A program made the translations under genes and the position numbers. A stretch of 64,000 nt of DNA from Angiostrongylus vasorum (lineage: Eukaryota > Nematoda > Chromadorea > Rhabditida > Metastrongylidae). Under the pieces are notes generated by a model. The model was not told the DNA's origin. It was given only the letters and a program-made list of their open reading frames with translations, and did not search any database. Numbering within the stretch: the first letter of the stretch is position 1; every line of letters begins with the position of its first letter. Location: the NCBI GenBank assembly GCA_018806985.1, contig JADANN010000457.1, positions 3,257,001-3,321,000 on the forward strand, in the 5' to 3' direction. Shown here in pieces: positions 22,901 through 34,900 of the stretch.

Positions 22901-25900
22901 CACAGCGCCATACTCACCTTTACCTGAATTCTTAGCTTTCATAAATTTTGAAGAATTCTACGTGCCACAACAGTCTACCCTTGGTGCACAATTTTTCTAG
23001 TGTTGCAGTTTCTTTGCTGTGAAACCGTGCTTGACCTCTCCGAGATCTTCATTTGTCTCGTCAGTTTCAGCCGAGATGAGTGCTTTGTTGCCCCAGCATT
23101 GCATTGATTCCAAACATTGGTTTACTCTTTACTAGGTTTCTCAAATAAATATCTTGCTTCTTATCGGCCTAGGTAGCTCCGCTGTGGGACGAATTTTAGC
23201 GCTCATGGGGGGCCAATGGACAGCACAAAGATAGGACACTGGAGAATTTGGTGATAGTGTGAGTATTCTAACAAAATAGGCGGTAACATGAACTCAGAAA
23301 GCTCTGGAGGCGTTTTATGTCAACTTTGAAATTCGGGTGGAGTTGAGTTGAGGAATCATACGCCTTTTCTGTATGATGTTGTTCCTCACGGCAGGTTTTT
23401 TGTGAAAGGCAGTGATCGTCTACTAGTTCGTACAGTTACTAAATGGTACATTTACTTCACTAACCAGGCAGGCTGTCGTTACGGGACTTGCTGAAGTTGT
23501 CAGCGCTTTTATCAGGGCACTTGCATATGATTTCACTGTGAAGTTATACAATTAGTCGATGCGATGGACTTCATGTTGTTTTGTTGCGAAAATATTGTGT
23601 TCTTGACCTTTGACCCTTTATAGGTCCTGAGATGTGAGCAAATGCCGGGACTTCTTGCCCTTTTTCGCGGCCATTTTTTACACTCTATTGGTGTCGTTAG
23701 TAACCTTTGAACCCTCTTAAGCTGAAGGTTCTTTAAAAAATCACAGTGTTTTAACCTTTTATTTATTTCCTGTACTTTTTTTCATTTAGTATTTTCTATT
23801 TGATATTTGATATTTTTTAAATTATTAATTTTTTTTAATTTTAATATATGCATGCACTTCGCATTGAACGCTGCGGTGAAAATGGAGTACGCTGCAAACA
23901 AAAGGTGAAGATATTTTGACCTTTTCATTCTGAATAGAATTAAGATCCATGAATTCAAAGGGTGTAAAAGATCGTGAACACTAAATTTATGCTGCGCTTC
24001 CTTCGCTCCCGAACTGCCTTCTCAAAGCGACACCCAACTACATCTTGTGCAACCAACATTGTAAATACCCGAATAGTTGAGCTCTCACCATGCGTGTTCC
24101 ACATTTTTTCCTCCAGTACCTCGACAGTTGCTTTCTAGGGACATCTTTAATTTAGTCACTGATTAAAATGACTCCGATAAACAAATGGATTACAGAAGCA
24201 TTGAATCTTACTGTAATGGAATAAACAGGCTTCTGCGTAGTTGGCAAAGACATATAATATCAGTTTGTTTCACGTTTAGATTGGTAAAGCGGGGATGTCT
24301 GTTTCAAGTAAGATGCTACATGCTTAACTGCTGCTTGTGCAGCAACCTGATAGTAGTAGCGGACCTTTTTAGTTGTTGAGATGGTATAATCCGATTTAAT
24401 GTTAGCAAACAAACGTTGTGTAGCGACTTCTCATGAGGTAACAACTAATATCCGTATCCGTAACAGTACGTTCAACGTCTAAAAAACTGGCAGACATGTT
24501 TTGATATCTCAACTTTTGCAGTTGTACGTTGATGCGTTGCACAAAAATGCAAGGAATGGAGCCTGTTATGAAGTGTTCCACAATTGTCTAGGATACGTGG
24601 TAGGTCATTGTTACTCTGTTATCCGACTGGATATCCGCCTCTCCTTTGTTGGAGGACTTCTAATCCTCTGTTGACTAGTGAGTTTAATCAAACCTTCATG
24701 AAAAAATTATACCGTACTTTTAATTAGTGTTACATTCTGTACTACAGATTTTCTTACTAACGATGCGATTTCAGAGCGGTCAGTGGTAGTGTTGAGTGAT
24801 ATAAATTAATGGAAGACAAAAAACCGTGACGGCGCCGCCCAAAGCCCGATAGTGAAAAGTAGTGGTTGATTATTTCTCCCCTCATTTGAGATATGCTCCA
24901 CTGAGGAAGACCCGACTCTATACGAAGACAAAGGCGCCACGTGTAAAAATGAACAACTGTGGGCTTCGACTCGGATCATCGGTTCTGATTGAGGCAAAGA
25001 CGTCGAACGTTAGTCGGAATTAAAGATCATTTATCAACTTCATGTAAACTTATCAAAAGAGGAATACATCAAACAAAACATTAGATTAGGCGCGCATAGG
25101 ACGTAGAAACATAGCGGAGAAGATTTTGAAGTAGAGGTCATCATCTTCGCATAGGAAACTGGAACTTTTGAGCTTAAAACTCTCATGGCATTTTGAATAA
25201 ATTCAAAAAAGTCCAAGATAAATCACAAAGAGTAATGCCTTGTTATCATGCGTGATTTCGTACAATATCTCAGCCTGATCTTCCAATATGCGAGAGGCGC
25301 ATTACCCTATCATGTGAATTCCTTGCAGTCGGTCTCCACTAATAATAAAAGTAACTAGAATATCCACACAAAATGATGGGTGTCTGAAAAAGCTGTTCCC
25401 AGTGCGATTGAAATCTGGTGTCGAGTGTTGTCTGTTGATACAATGGAGGCATTTGGCTGACTAGATTGCACCTCATCGTGGTCTTTCAGTTCTTCTGGAG
25501 AGGGTGAAATCCACCGAACACTCGGCCGTTGTTAATAAATGGTGTACTAGGAATCTCGTGTCTACCCATCAAGAAAACATTGCATTCAGAAGTCAAGTCT
25601 TCAAGGTTATTTTTAAGTTAAGTAGAGAAGTCTTAAAGTTTGGAATGTGCGAAAACGGTTGTAACTCTTATTCGCACTATTCTTTTCGATCCATGTTTGT
25701 ATAAAATATTCGCACGAGTCCTGCCGAACCTTTGTTGTAAATTACGTTGTGCCTTTACTTAATCAATATCTCCAGCAAATACCCTACCATCTGTCGGGTT
25801 ATTTTCACTTGAGTACGATCTTCATCTTTAAATTCAGCGCTTTTAAGAGGTGCTTTATACATGGCGTTGTGTCTTTTAATAAGAAGTAATATCTAATGAG

Positions 25901-28900
25901 CAGAATGTGGTGCTAATACCGCTCGTTTTGTGTATCAACGTTGTTTTTCGAGTGTATGAGTTTGTTTGCATGTGCCTAAACAACTAATTGGGGAATACAC
26001 GAGATTATTTCACTGCTTTTGAAGCTGTAAATAAACTGGTATAAAATTAGGGTGAACTCGGCATATAAACAATTCACGTTAATTATACAGTGAAAGTCAT
26101 GATATACCATAACACGGTAACCAATTCATCAAAGCTGTGTGTTTTAATTCCTTAACTTCCCAAGAACCTTCTGGAAAATTCAACCATATCTGTGTAAAGT
26201 TATTTTATCAATCAGTGTTGAATAGTGCTTGTACTGACGAAACCTTATTAGAAGCTTTGGACACTCTAACATTGTCAAATAAGAGAACAGGGTAGCTCAG
26301 TCGTTAGGCAAACGGGACCTTCCCCCACCGTCCGGGCGCTAGCTCGACCACACTATTGGATCGGGAAATCGATAACAGAATTCCGTGGTGGAAATATTGG
26401 AACAAGCTGACTTGCTCTTGTACATGTTCAGATGCCCTAGCACAGCTTTCTCAGGATTTCGGTGAGAAACGACTAGACCAACACTCAGCGACGTTCGTGA
26501 AGAAGACGAGAAAATTATCTAGCGATATCCTAAATCACACGCAATAGACTTCGAAGACCTTCATGAATTGTAGATGTGAGGGAAGGATTAGGATGCAAGA
26601 ACTGCTGGGTCTCGCACAGTGTGATACATGTGTTGTCGAATCATGTATCATCTATATCACCTGTATTCCCGTTGATCGTCGAGCGACTCCAACGCGCGCC
26701 AGTAAATCTCCCACTTTTTCCCTGTCGCGTGCGAGAGCAGCCCAGTGGGTTCTGCTCGCTCTAGGACTCGTTGAGCGTCATATCTTCCTCCTAGGCTTTT
26801 CGTGAAAGAAACTGTGACCACCGAGTCAGTGTTCTTCCTGCGGTGCGTTTAACATCCCGAGCAATCCAGTCACTAACGGCTCTTGTCCATCGGTCGTCAT
26901 TGATACGCATTACGTGTCCAGCCCACCTTCGAATGTTTGGCGAACAGAACGGTATCTTTGAATTTTGATCGTTGACGCAAGTTGGAGTTTCGGATCCCTT
27001 CTCTTACTTGCGTCAGACGGGATACTCCTAGCATTGTCCCTTCGACAGCGCGTTCAATAATGCTAAGTAACTTTTTCATCCTGCTTAGGCAGCGACCAGG
27101 TTTCTGACGCATACGTTAACTCAGAAAGTATCGTTGAGTCGAAAAGGTGGGCACGGAGTCGGGTGTTCTTTGTTCTCTCACTACATCTTCAGTGTTCTTG
27201 AAAGCTCTCCAAGCCCCTCGTTTCCATCTGCTCAACTCTGGAGCTAAGTCGACTTCCAGACCTAGATAGACATAACTGGAGCATTCGGAGATGTTCGTTC
27301 CGTCGAGCGTGAATGTGACATATGAAAGCCAATCCGTTCCTCAATGAACATCGTTCTTGTGAGGTTCAGTCGAAGACCGATCTTCCCACAGGCTTTGTCG
27401 AGGTCGGCAAGCATTCGTTCCGCTTGGCTAATGTTTGATGCTATAAGGACGATCTCATCAGCAAAGCGAAGCTGGTGTTATTGCCGACCACTGATTTTCG
27501 CTCCCATACTGTCTTATTCCAATGTTTGCACGACGTTCCCGAGGATGGCGGTGAATAATTTTGGCGAAATGGTATCGCCTTGCCTAACCCCTCTTTTTGA
27601 TGTCCATGTAATTCGTGTAGAATTCGTAGTAGAATGGTGATATCTTGGTTGTGGAATTTTTATACAGTTGACGAAGAATCTTCATATACTGAGTAGGGAT
27701 CACCCTGATTATTAAGGGCTTCCATGACCGCTTTTGTCTCAACTGAGTCAAAAGCCTTCTTTAAATCGATGAAAGTGAGACAGAGCAGTCTTTCTCGTAC
27801 TCTCACGATACTTCACTGATGTCATGTTATTGTGTGGGTGTAGTGGATCGTACTGAATCCTTTTCGAAACCCTGCTTTCCTCACATGGCTGTCCTTTGTC
27901 CAGTGTTTTCTGTCAATCCCTGTTTTGGATGACTGGAGTGAAAAGTTTGTAGACGACAGACAGTAAGCAAATTGGGACGATAGTTGCCCGATATCATAAA
28001 GGTCACCCTTTCTTGAACAATAACACGGTCTTGCTGGTCTTCCACTAGGGTAGGGGACCTTGCATTCGGACAGGTAACGTGTGAAGAGCTGAGCCAGTGT
28101 GTTTAAGAGGACTGACGGATGGTTCTTCAGGTGTTCTGATCTTGTGCTGTACGGACCTGGCGCTGTTCGATTTTTCACCGACGAAAGTGAGCACGTTGGA
28201 TCTCGGAAGGGACAACCGGTATTGTAACATATCCATCATCATTTATTTCACATGAGAGCAGGAGGAAGTGGCCATTGAAGAGATCCTAGTAGTGATCATG
28301 AGTGATTTTTTTATTGCTTTCTGGATGCTGTAACTGCTCTGTCTGAGCGTCGTAGTGAAATCATTTTAATTTTCTAACTGGAGAAGCTTCGTTGTACTTT
28401 GGGAACGCTAATCATCAGCCTCTGCTGGTTCAACCATAACTACTGCTCTTCTCTCATTAAGATCTTTTATCGCCTGTCTGCACTGTTTTGCAAGTTCGGA
28501 CGTTAGTTCGCGGTTGCCTGCAGCTCGTGCGATTCCACGCTGGCGTATTAGCTCGAGTGTTTCTAGAGATAAACGTCTCTTGGTGACTTTCGGACTCTCA
28601 GCTTTCATAGCGTTTAACGTGAAGGTGTTGAATGAGCCGATCGTATTCTTCGTCGATGTTATCGACAACGGCATCTTCAACGCCGACTAATGAATTGAAT
28701 AAGTCCCAGTTTACAGTGGTTCTGGGACTTCGGTTTTTGAATTTAGCGGCTTTTTTCTCCTTTGCGCGAGAAATAGAATCTTGCATGAGAGACGGTGGTC
28801 TGATCCCGTGTGGAATTTTGGGACAACAGCGACATCGGTTAGGCAAAACCTTCTATTTACTATGATGGGGTCCATTTCGTTATGGTACTTTCCATTGGGA

Positions 28901-31900
28901 GACTCCCACGTCCAGCGCTGAGGGTGGGGCTTCTGGAATTGTGAGTTGCCATGGATTGTGTTGGTCGCCATGATAAACTCGGACAGCCACTCACCCTGTT
29001 CGTTCCATTCTAATCCGTGGGTCCCAATGTGACGTTCTTCTTGGTCCAATCTTGACGTTAAAATCTTCAACGGTGACCTTGAAGAATGTGTGGTCCTCTC
29101 TGCAGAACTTCTTCAAGTCCATATAGAACGCTTCGACCTCTTCTTCGTCATAGTTTCATGTCGGCGCGTAAACGGCGATTATTGTCAAAGCCGATGTTGA
29201 TCCACATCTTTCTAATCGTAAACTTCCCTACTCGGGTTGCCACTTGTTAGAATGAATCGATGTCCATGGACAAACTCGTGTTGACGAGAACGCCGACTCC
29301 GCCAACTCCTCTACTGTCGCATGTTCCGAGGAACAGTTCTTCTCCGGTGTCATAGACGGCGTTGAATGGGTGGCGCCGTCTCGGCCAGCTCGATGACGTC
29401 GTACCTTATCCTTCTTGCTTGATAGAACAAGTATTCTATCGCGGACTCGGATGCAAGTGTACGTGCATTGGTACAGAACGTCACCTTAGTTCTTCGCGAT
29501 CCAGGCAACTTCCATTGACCCTGAGATCTCGGCAGCCTCTCCGTACTCTTCCTACCCAACGCTGCGAAATTGAGGGGCTCTTTCTGGGTCAGGAAAAATG
29601 AGGCCCGTTTTTTTTGCTGTGTTTAGCATTTTGATACCCACGTCTAGTGCTGCGCTTTGAAATTGGGGAGCCGGGTATAGTAGCTTGCCAGGCTCTCCCC
29701 AGAGTGGACATGGAGTTTATTTGTTGGAGGCGACTCCTAACCGCTTCCCATATACGTTTCTGTCATTTGATTGCAGGTTTTTGGCCGAATTGACTCGTAG
29801 AATACAATCTGCAGAAAATAGAATGCACCCACACACGCGTGCACGAATACGTCTCGTTAAGAGAGAAAGTATGTGTCAAATCGGCGCAGCAGAAGCAGGG
29901 AGTCCATCCCCTGGATCCACCTGCGTCTCAGGGAGGCAAAGCTCGCTTTTGGTCAGCGATTAATCCCCTTCCGCTACGTGGGGACGCGCCACATAGCCTC
30001 GCGACTAACCGGCTCGAGATCCCCTCATATGACAGACTTCCGTGGCGAGTCATGTAATAGATGAATAAAATATTGCAAAATAACATGTGGTATACACAAC
30101 CAAGTACCAACTAGTTATTATAGATAACTGAATTGCAGGTTATTTATATGATCTCATTTTCACCAATCGGTCAGTAATGTTAAACTTTTCATTCCTCTGT
30201 TAAAATGCTCGTGCAACGGAGCATCATACTAAGCGTATCTTTACTGTTCAGATGTCGAATAAGAGTGGCTCAGCGTTGCCGTCTTTACGAGGTAGAGGTG
30301 TTCAACTCGACCAAGCACAATGTGCGTTCCGATTTCAACGTTATTTCCATCATCATGTTTATGCTAAAGTACGATCGTAGATGTATTTCACAGTAGCCGT
30401 GTGAAAGAACATATGTTTGTTATTGATGGAACACTAGTGTTAATGGTCTCATTTCCTGTAGAAACAGTTCATATTCACGATGTGGACACTAGTAATCTAA
30501 ACCTCGCAAGTAGACTCGCTGAATGGCGCCCTAGATTGCCGCTGAGGTGGGAGACGCACACCTAAGTCAACACGTTCATTCCTAAGGTATTCTACTGAAA
30601 GAACATTTGTGAAGTATTGAAAGTTCTTCCTTTACTTATTTTCTCCTAATATGACCATCCAAGGGCACATGCGGCGCAGTGGTTGGAGGCGCCACTGAGA
30701 CACACACATGGCACCGATCTCCGCACCCATGGCTTACTAAGCATTCCAACCTCCGAGGTCGTAAAATTGGTACCAGACTTGTCTGCAAGATAGTAGCACT
30801 GGCTTGATACATCGGTAGGCCACCGCGAGTCATTGTAAAGGCCAGATATGCATTCAGTCACCTCCAACGATATTTAATGAAGTCGAATGCATGGCGCATC
30901 CTTTAGGGATTGATCAACGCCGAGCTTTATCCTTTATCCTTCATGGCCATCCTAGTAGCCCACAGTTCGAAAAAATCCCGTACTCAATATTAGACGTAAC
31001 AGTCTCTTAATGGGAAATGAAACATCGAATTTGACGACACCACTTCACAGTAAATTGAAGCCTTTGCTGAACAAATATTGCTGTTGGCATTCAAATTTTG
31101 GACTCGTACGAGAGCCAATCAATCATAATCTTGCGTCCGAGTTTACAAAGCTCCTCAAAGAAGCTTTGAAAAAGATCTGAAAGACAGAAGTGTGCCATTA
31201 CTGATCTAGTTTGAAGACTGCGCCTGCAACACTAGGCGAGCCATCGTCGATTAGAAGATTAAGGTGATTGCCTTGAGGCTTTCAAATGAAACAGCTCTGA
31301 GGAAAGCAGTAGAGGAAATCATTGGTGACTGCTGCTCTGTTCTAAAGATGTTATTTGTTTCCACACCGTAGACCTCAAACTTGAGTAGTTAAATACTTGT
31401 GTGAACGATGAGTTGTCAAAAATTACAGCTGAAAAATGTAGGTGCGACTGGAGGAATGTTATGCAGGCTGTTGTACCACGTATAATAGACGACCACATAC
31501 TAGCATGATGCTCATGTTATGCAAAAGAAGTATCTTGTGACTTATCTAGAAAAAACAAGAGGTGTATTATACAGAGAACAGTCTTTATAGAGACGATTAC
31601 GAAGTAGTGAACTAGCGCTCAATTTGCTTGTTGTCTATCATATGCAGATTTTTTTACTCCAGTGATCCAAAGACAAAAGATATAAAACATTTGGACGAAG
31701 GAGAGCCATTTTCGCAAGTAGGGCACAACGAAATTCACCGCCTGTTTGGCAACAATACAAGAAAGCATAGCACTAACTTTGATCAACAATAAAAAAAACT
31801 TTTCACTCAACTGAGACCGAATTGGTCGCTGCAGCTCTGAACTGCAAGCGCATCTACACTCGTCTAAAAAAGATCTCTCACTAACTGTGTAAGAACTTCA

Positions 31901-34900
31901 CCTTCAGGATCTGGCCGTTCTAAAGCGGGATTAGCAGTGGTGGAGTATCTAGTAGTACGTGAAACGCGATGGTAGAAATACCCTTCAGCAATAAGCACAA
32001 TACAGCTATTTCGGACTCCACCTGGGCAACCGAGCACCCCATTTCATCGGATTGGATACTTGTGTCAAACTGATGTGCCAGAAATCTCTCAGATGCATAA
32101 AGGCTGGTGATGGAAACCTGAGAACTTTCCGGCAGAGCTCTTCTAGACCTATAAGAAGAATCTACTCGACCAGCTCTCAGCGACATTCATAAAGACCAGA
32201 ATCCTTAAATAAAAGGATAAAGCCCTCGACGTTGGTCAATCCCCTGAGGGACGCGCCATGCATTCGACTTCATTAAGTATCGTTGAAGGTGATTGAATGC
32301 ATATGTGGCCTTTACAATGACCCGCGGTGGCCTGCCGATGTATCGAGCCAGTGCTGCTATCCTCCAGACAAGTTTGGTACCAATTTGCCGATCCCGCAGC
32401 GATGAAAGGCTTGGTGGGCCATGGGTGCGGGGATCGATTCCACGTGTGGGTCGCAGTGGCGCCATCGTTAAAGAGCAGCCGATAATGCACAAAATTCCGA
32501 CTTTTGAGAGCGATGGATGCAATGCAACAAATTGAATGAAGTAAGTGATGAAGTCTACATAACATGTGATGTCGAGTCATGTATTAAATGAAAATGGATA
32601 AATAGAGGTGGGTTCATATGGTATATCGAGTCGTCGAAACTATTTACAACCACCTTTAAGAACGATGTGCAAATTGTGGGATGGATAAAATGAGGCTAAA
32701 GGTTAAAGGTTGCTAGCTGCAGTATCTTTGGTTTGTTAATGGTACCGTTATAGTATCACGGATCTCCCTGATAGAGCAATCTCATGCCTGCTAATGACGA
32801 AGGTGGATCCAAAGGATTGGCTTGCTGTTTTAGCTGCACAGATACGGAACATACTTTTTTGTGATCATGAGAACCTATTCATACATATATGCGTTTGTGC
32901 GTTCTCGTTTACACGGATTCTAGTCTACGAGTCCGTTTGACCAACAGCCCCCAATCAAGGGATATTCCCGAGTATACTCAGCACGGACGTTCATACGTGT
33001 GTGCCGAGTGCCAAACACAGTAAATTAAGCAGGTCTTATTCCCCTAACCATGAAAAAAGCCCCAATACGGTAGCATTGGGTAGGACGAGTACCGAGAGGG
33101 AGCTGAAATCTTAGGGTCATTCTAGGCCACCCTATGTCACAGAGGGCTAAAGTGACCATCTTTACCTACAATGCACGCTCATTTTCATCTCTCGATAGAG
33201 GCCTTGATTGTGCAGGCAAGAAGAATAAGGTACGATGTCATCCGACTTGCCGAGACAAGACGACACCACCCATTCCACATCGTCTGTGAGATCGGACAAG
33301 AATAGTTCCTTGGAACATGCGACAATAGAGGGGCCAGAGCCGTCGGCGTTCTCGTCACAACCAGTTTGACCACGAACATCGATTCATTCGAACAAATAAC
33401 AACCTGAATCGGATGCTTACGGTTAAAGAAATGTAGATCAATGTTGGACTTGCCAATATTCGTCGCCCAGACGTAAACCTGTGAAGACGAAGTAAGGTGG
33501 GCATGGAGAGTTCTACAGAGAAAACCACATAGTTTTTAAGGTAGCCACTAGACTTCGCTAAGATTGGGCTCAGAAGAACGTCTAGAGAGTGTCATATTAG
33601 GACACATGGATTAGAATGGAACGAGGATAGTGAACGACTGTCTGGATTTATCAAGACGACGAAGACCATTCCTGGTAACTCGTAATTCCAGAAACTCCAA
33701 TCTCAAAGCTTTATGGAACTCTCCCAATGGAGACTGCCATAAAGAAATAGATCGCATAAAAAAACTCTAGAAGAAAGCTACGGTACTTCCGGGTCCCTAA
33801 AGCGAGAAGTATTCGCTGGGATTCTCTTGTACGCGACAGGAAGAAATGGAAGAATCAGTGGCTCGGCTCGAGTCACCCTACGACCAAGGGGACAACATAT
33901 AGGTAATATAGGTGGTCATTCTTGTAATGTCAACAATTAGCGAAGTAAACGAGCGCTGGGCAGCACTTGTGAATTAGCGAAGTAAACGAGGGCTGGGCAG
34001 CACTTGTGAATTACTTCTCTCCTATTTATTTATTATTTATTTATTATTTATTTGAATTTCTTTGCTGAATAGAATGGATGTTCTCGAGTGCTGCAACCAT
34101 TTATATCTGGATTGAAAAGTCGACATAATGGATAGTACACATTGTCATGGTACTGAGCCGGAAAAGCATTTGCTTCAGAACAACTGCTAAGCTCCCATTT
34201 TATGCACTCCACGGCATTTACCACATTAGCGCGTGGTTTGGAACTTGAATGCCGTCATACTGCTCCGTGAAAAAACTGTCAGCAATGAAGTGCGTTCTCG
34301 ATAGGGTGACGGTAGGAGTATTTTTTACCGCACAGGTTACATAAAAACAGCAGTTTCAATCAATTTTGATGATCCAGACTGCGTAAATGTCACGATGTCG
34401 AGAATTAGCTTGTTCGAACAGTGGTGCCTCAAAACGACAACCGCTGGGACAGAAGCAGTTGGTAGCTGAGTTTTATGGCACATCGGTCGAGGAAGACGGA
34501 AGCACCCAAAAAGTAGCACGAGAATCGTAGCAGAGAGATATGGTATTCTTCAAGCTCCTAGAGCGAGTACAACTCGATGAGAACACTTTCACACACAACA
34601 GGACAAATGAAGAATTTACACACGCTCTCTCTCGTTGCTTGAAAGTCAGCAGTGAGAAAGGAAATCATCGGCGTTATCCCGTCATAGGATAGTAGTAGAC
34701 CACATAATATTCATGGTTATTCTCTTCATTACTACTCATTACCGATTGAATGGTCGTACCGCGATGGTTCAACTTTTAATTGACGAACAAACCTATAGCA
34801 ATCGACTGTAAAACCTCTCTGAAACAGCAGGGTTTTCTAGCTCAGTCAATAGGCAATCGGCCTGTCATCGCTTAGTCAAAATCATATTTTGCACAATTAT

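Larger units (their letters stand above)
26660..30060 (-). mobile_element. RTE-clade non-LTR retrotransposon, near full length, decayed
   Basis: Read on the minus strand. A GC-rich 5' region is at 30060-29600. An APE-type endonuclease follows ([20 protein letters not shown] near 29490; [19 protein letters not shown] near 29000). Reverse transcriptase comes next ([18 protein letters not shown] near 28170; [11 protein letters not shown] near 27860; FADE near 27455), then the C-terminal region ([19 protein letters not shown] near 26880). The order endonuclease, RT, short C-terminal region and single ORF is that of RTE. Frameshifts and stops occur throughout, and the catalytic FADD is FADE, so it is dead. 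It sits in an intron of the large plus-strand gene, in antisense orientation. Confidence 0.95.

Noticed and set aside
29362..29963. Plus-strand frames of 79-92 codons
   Set aside because: Antisense of the RTE endonuclease and its GC-rich 5' region.
32236..32580. Minus-strand frames of 105-114 codons
   Set aside because: They translate SINE-A copy 7.
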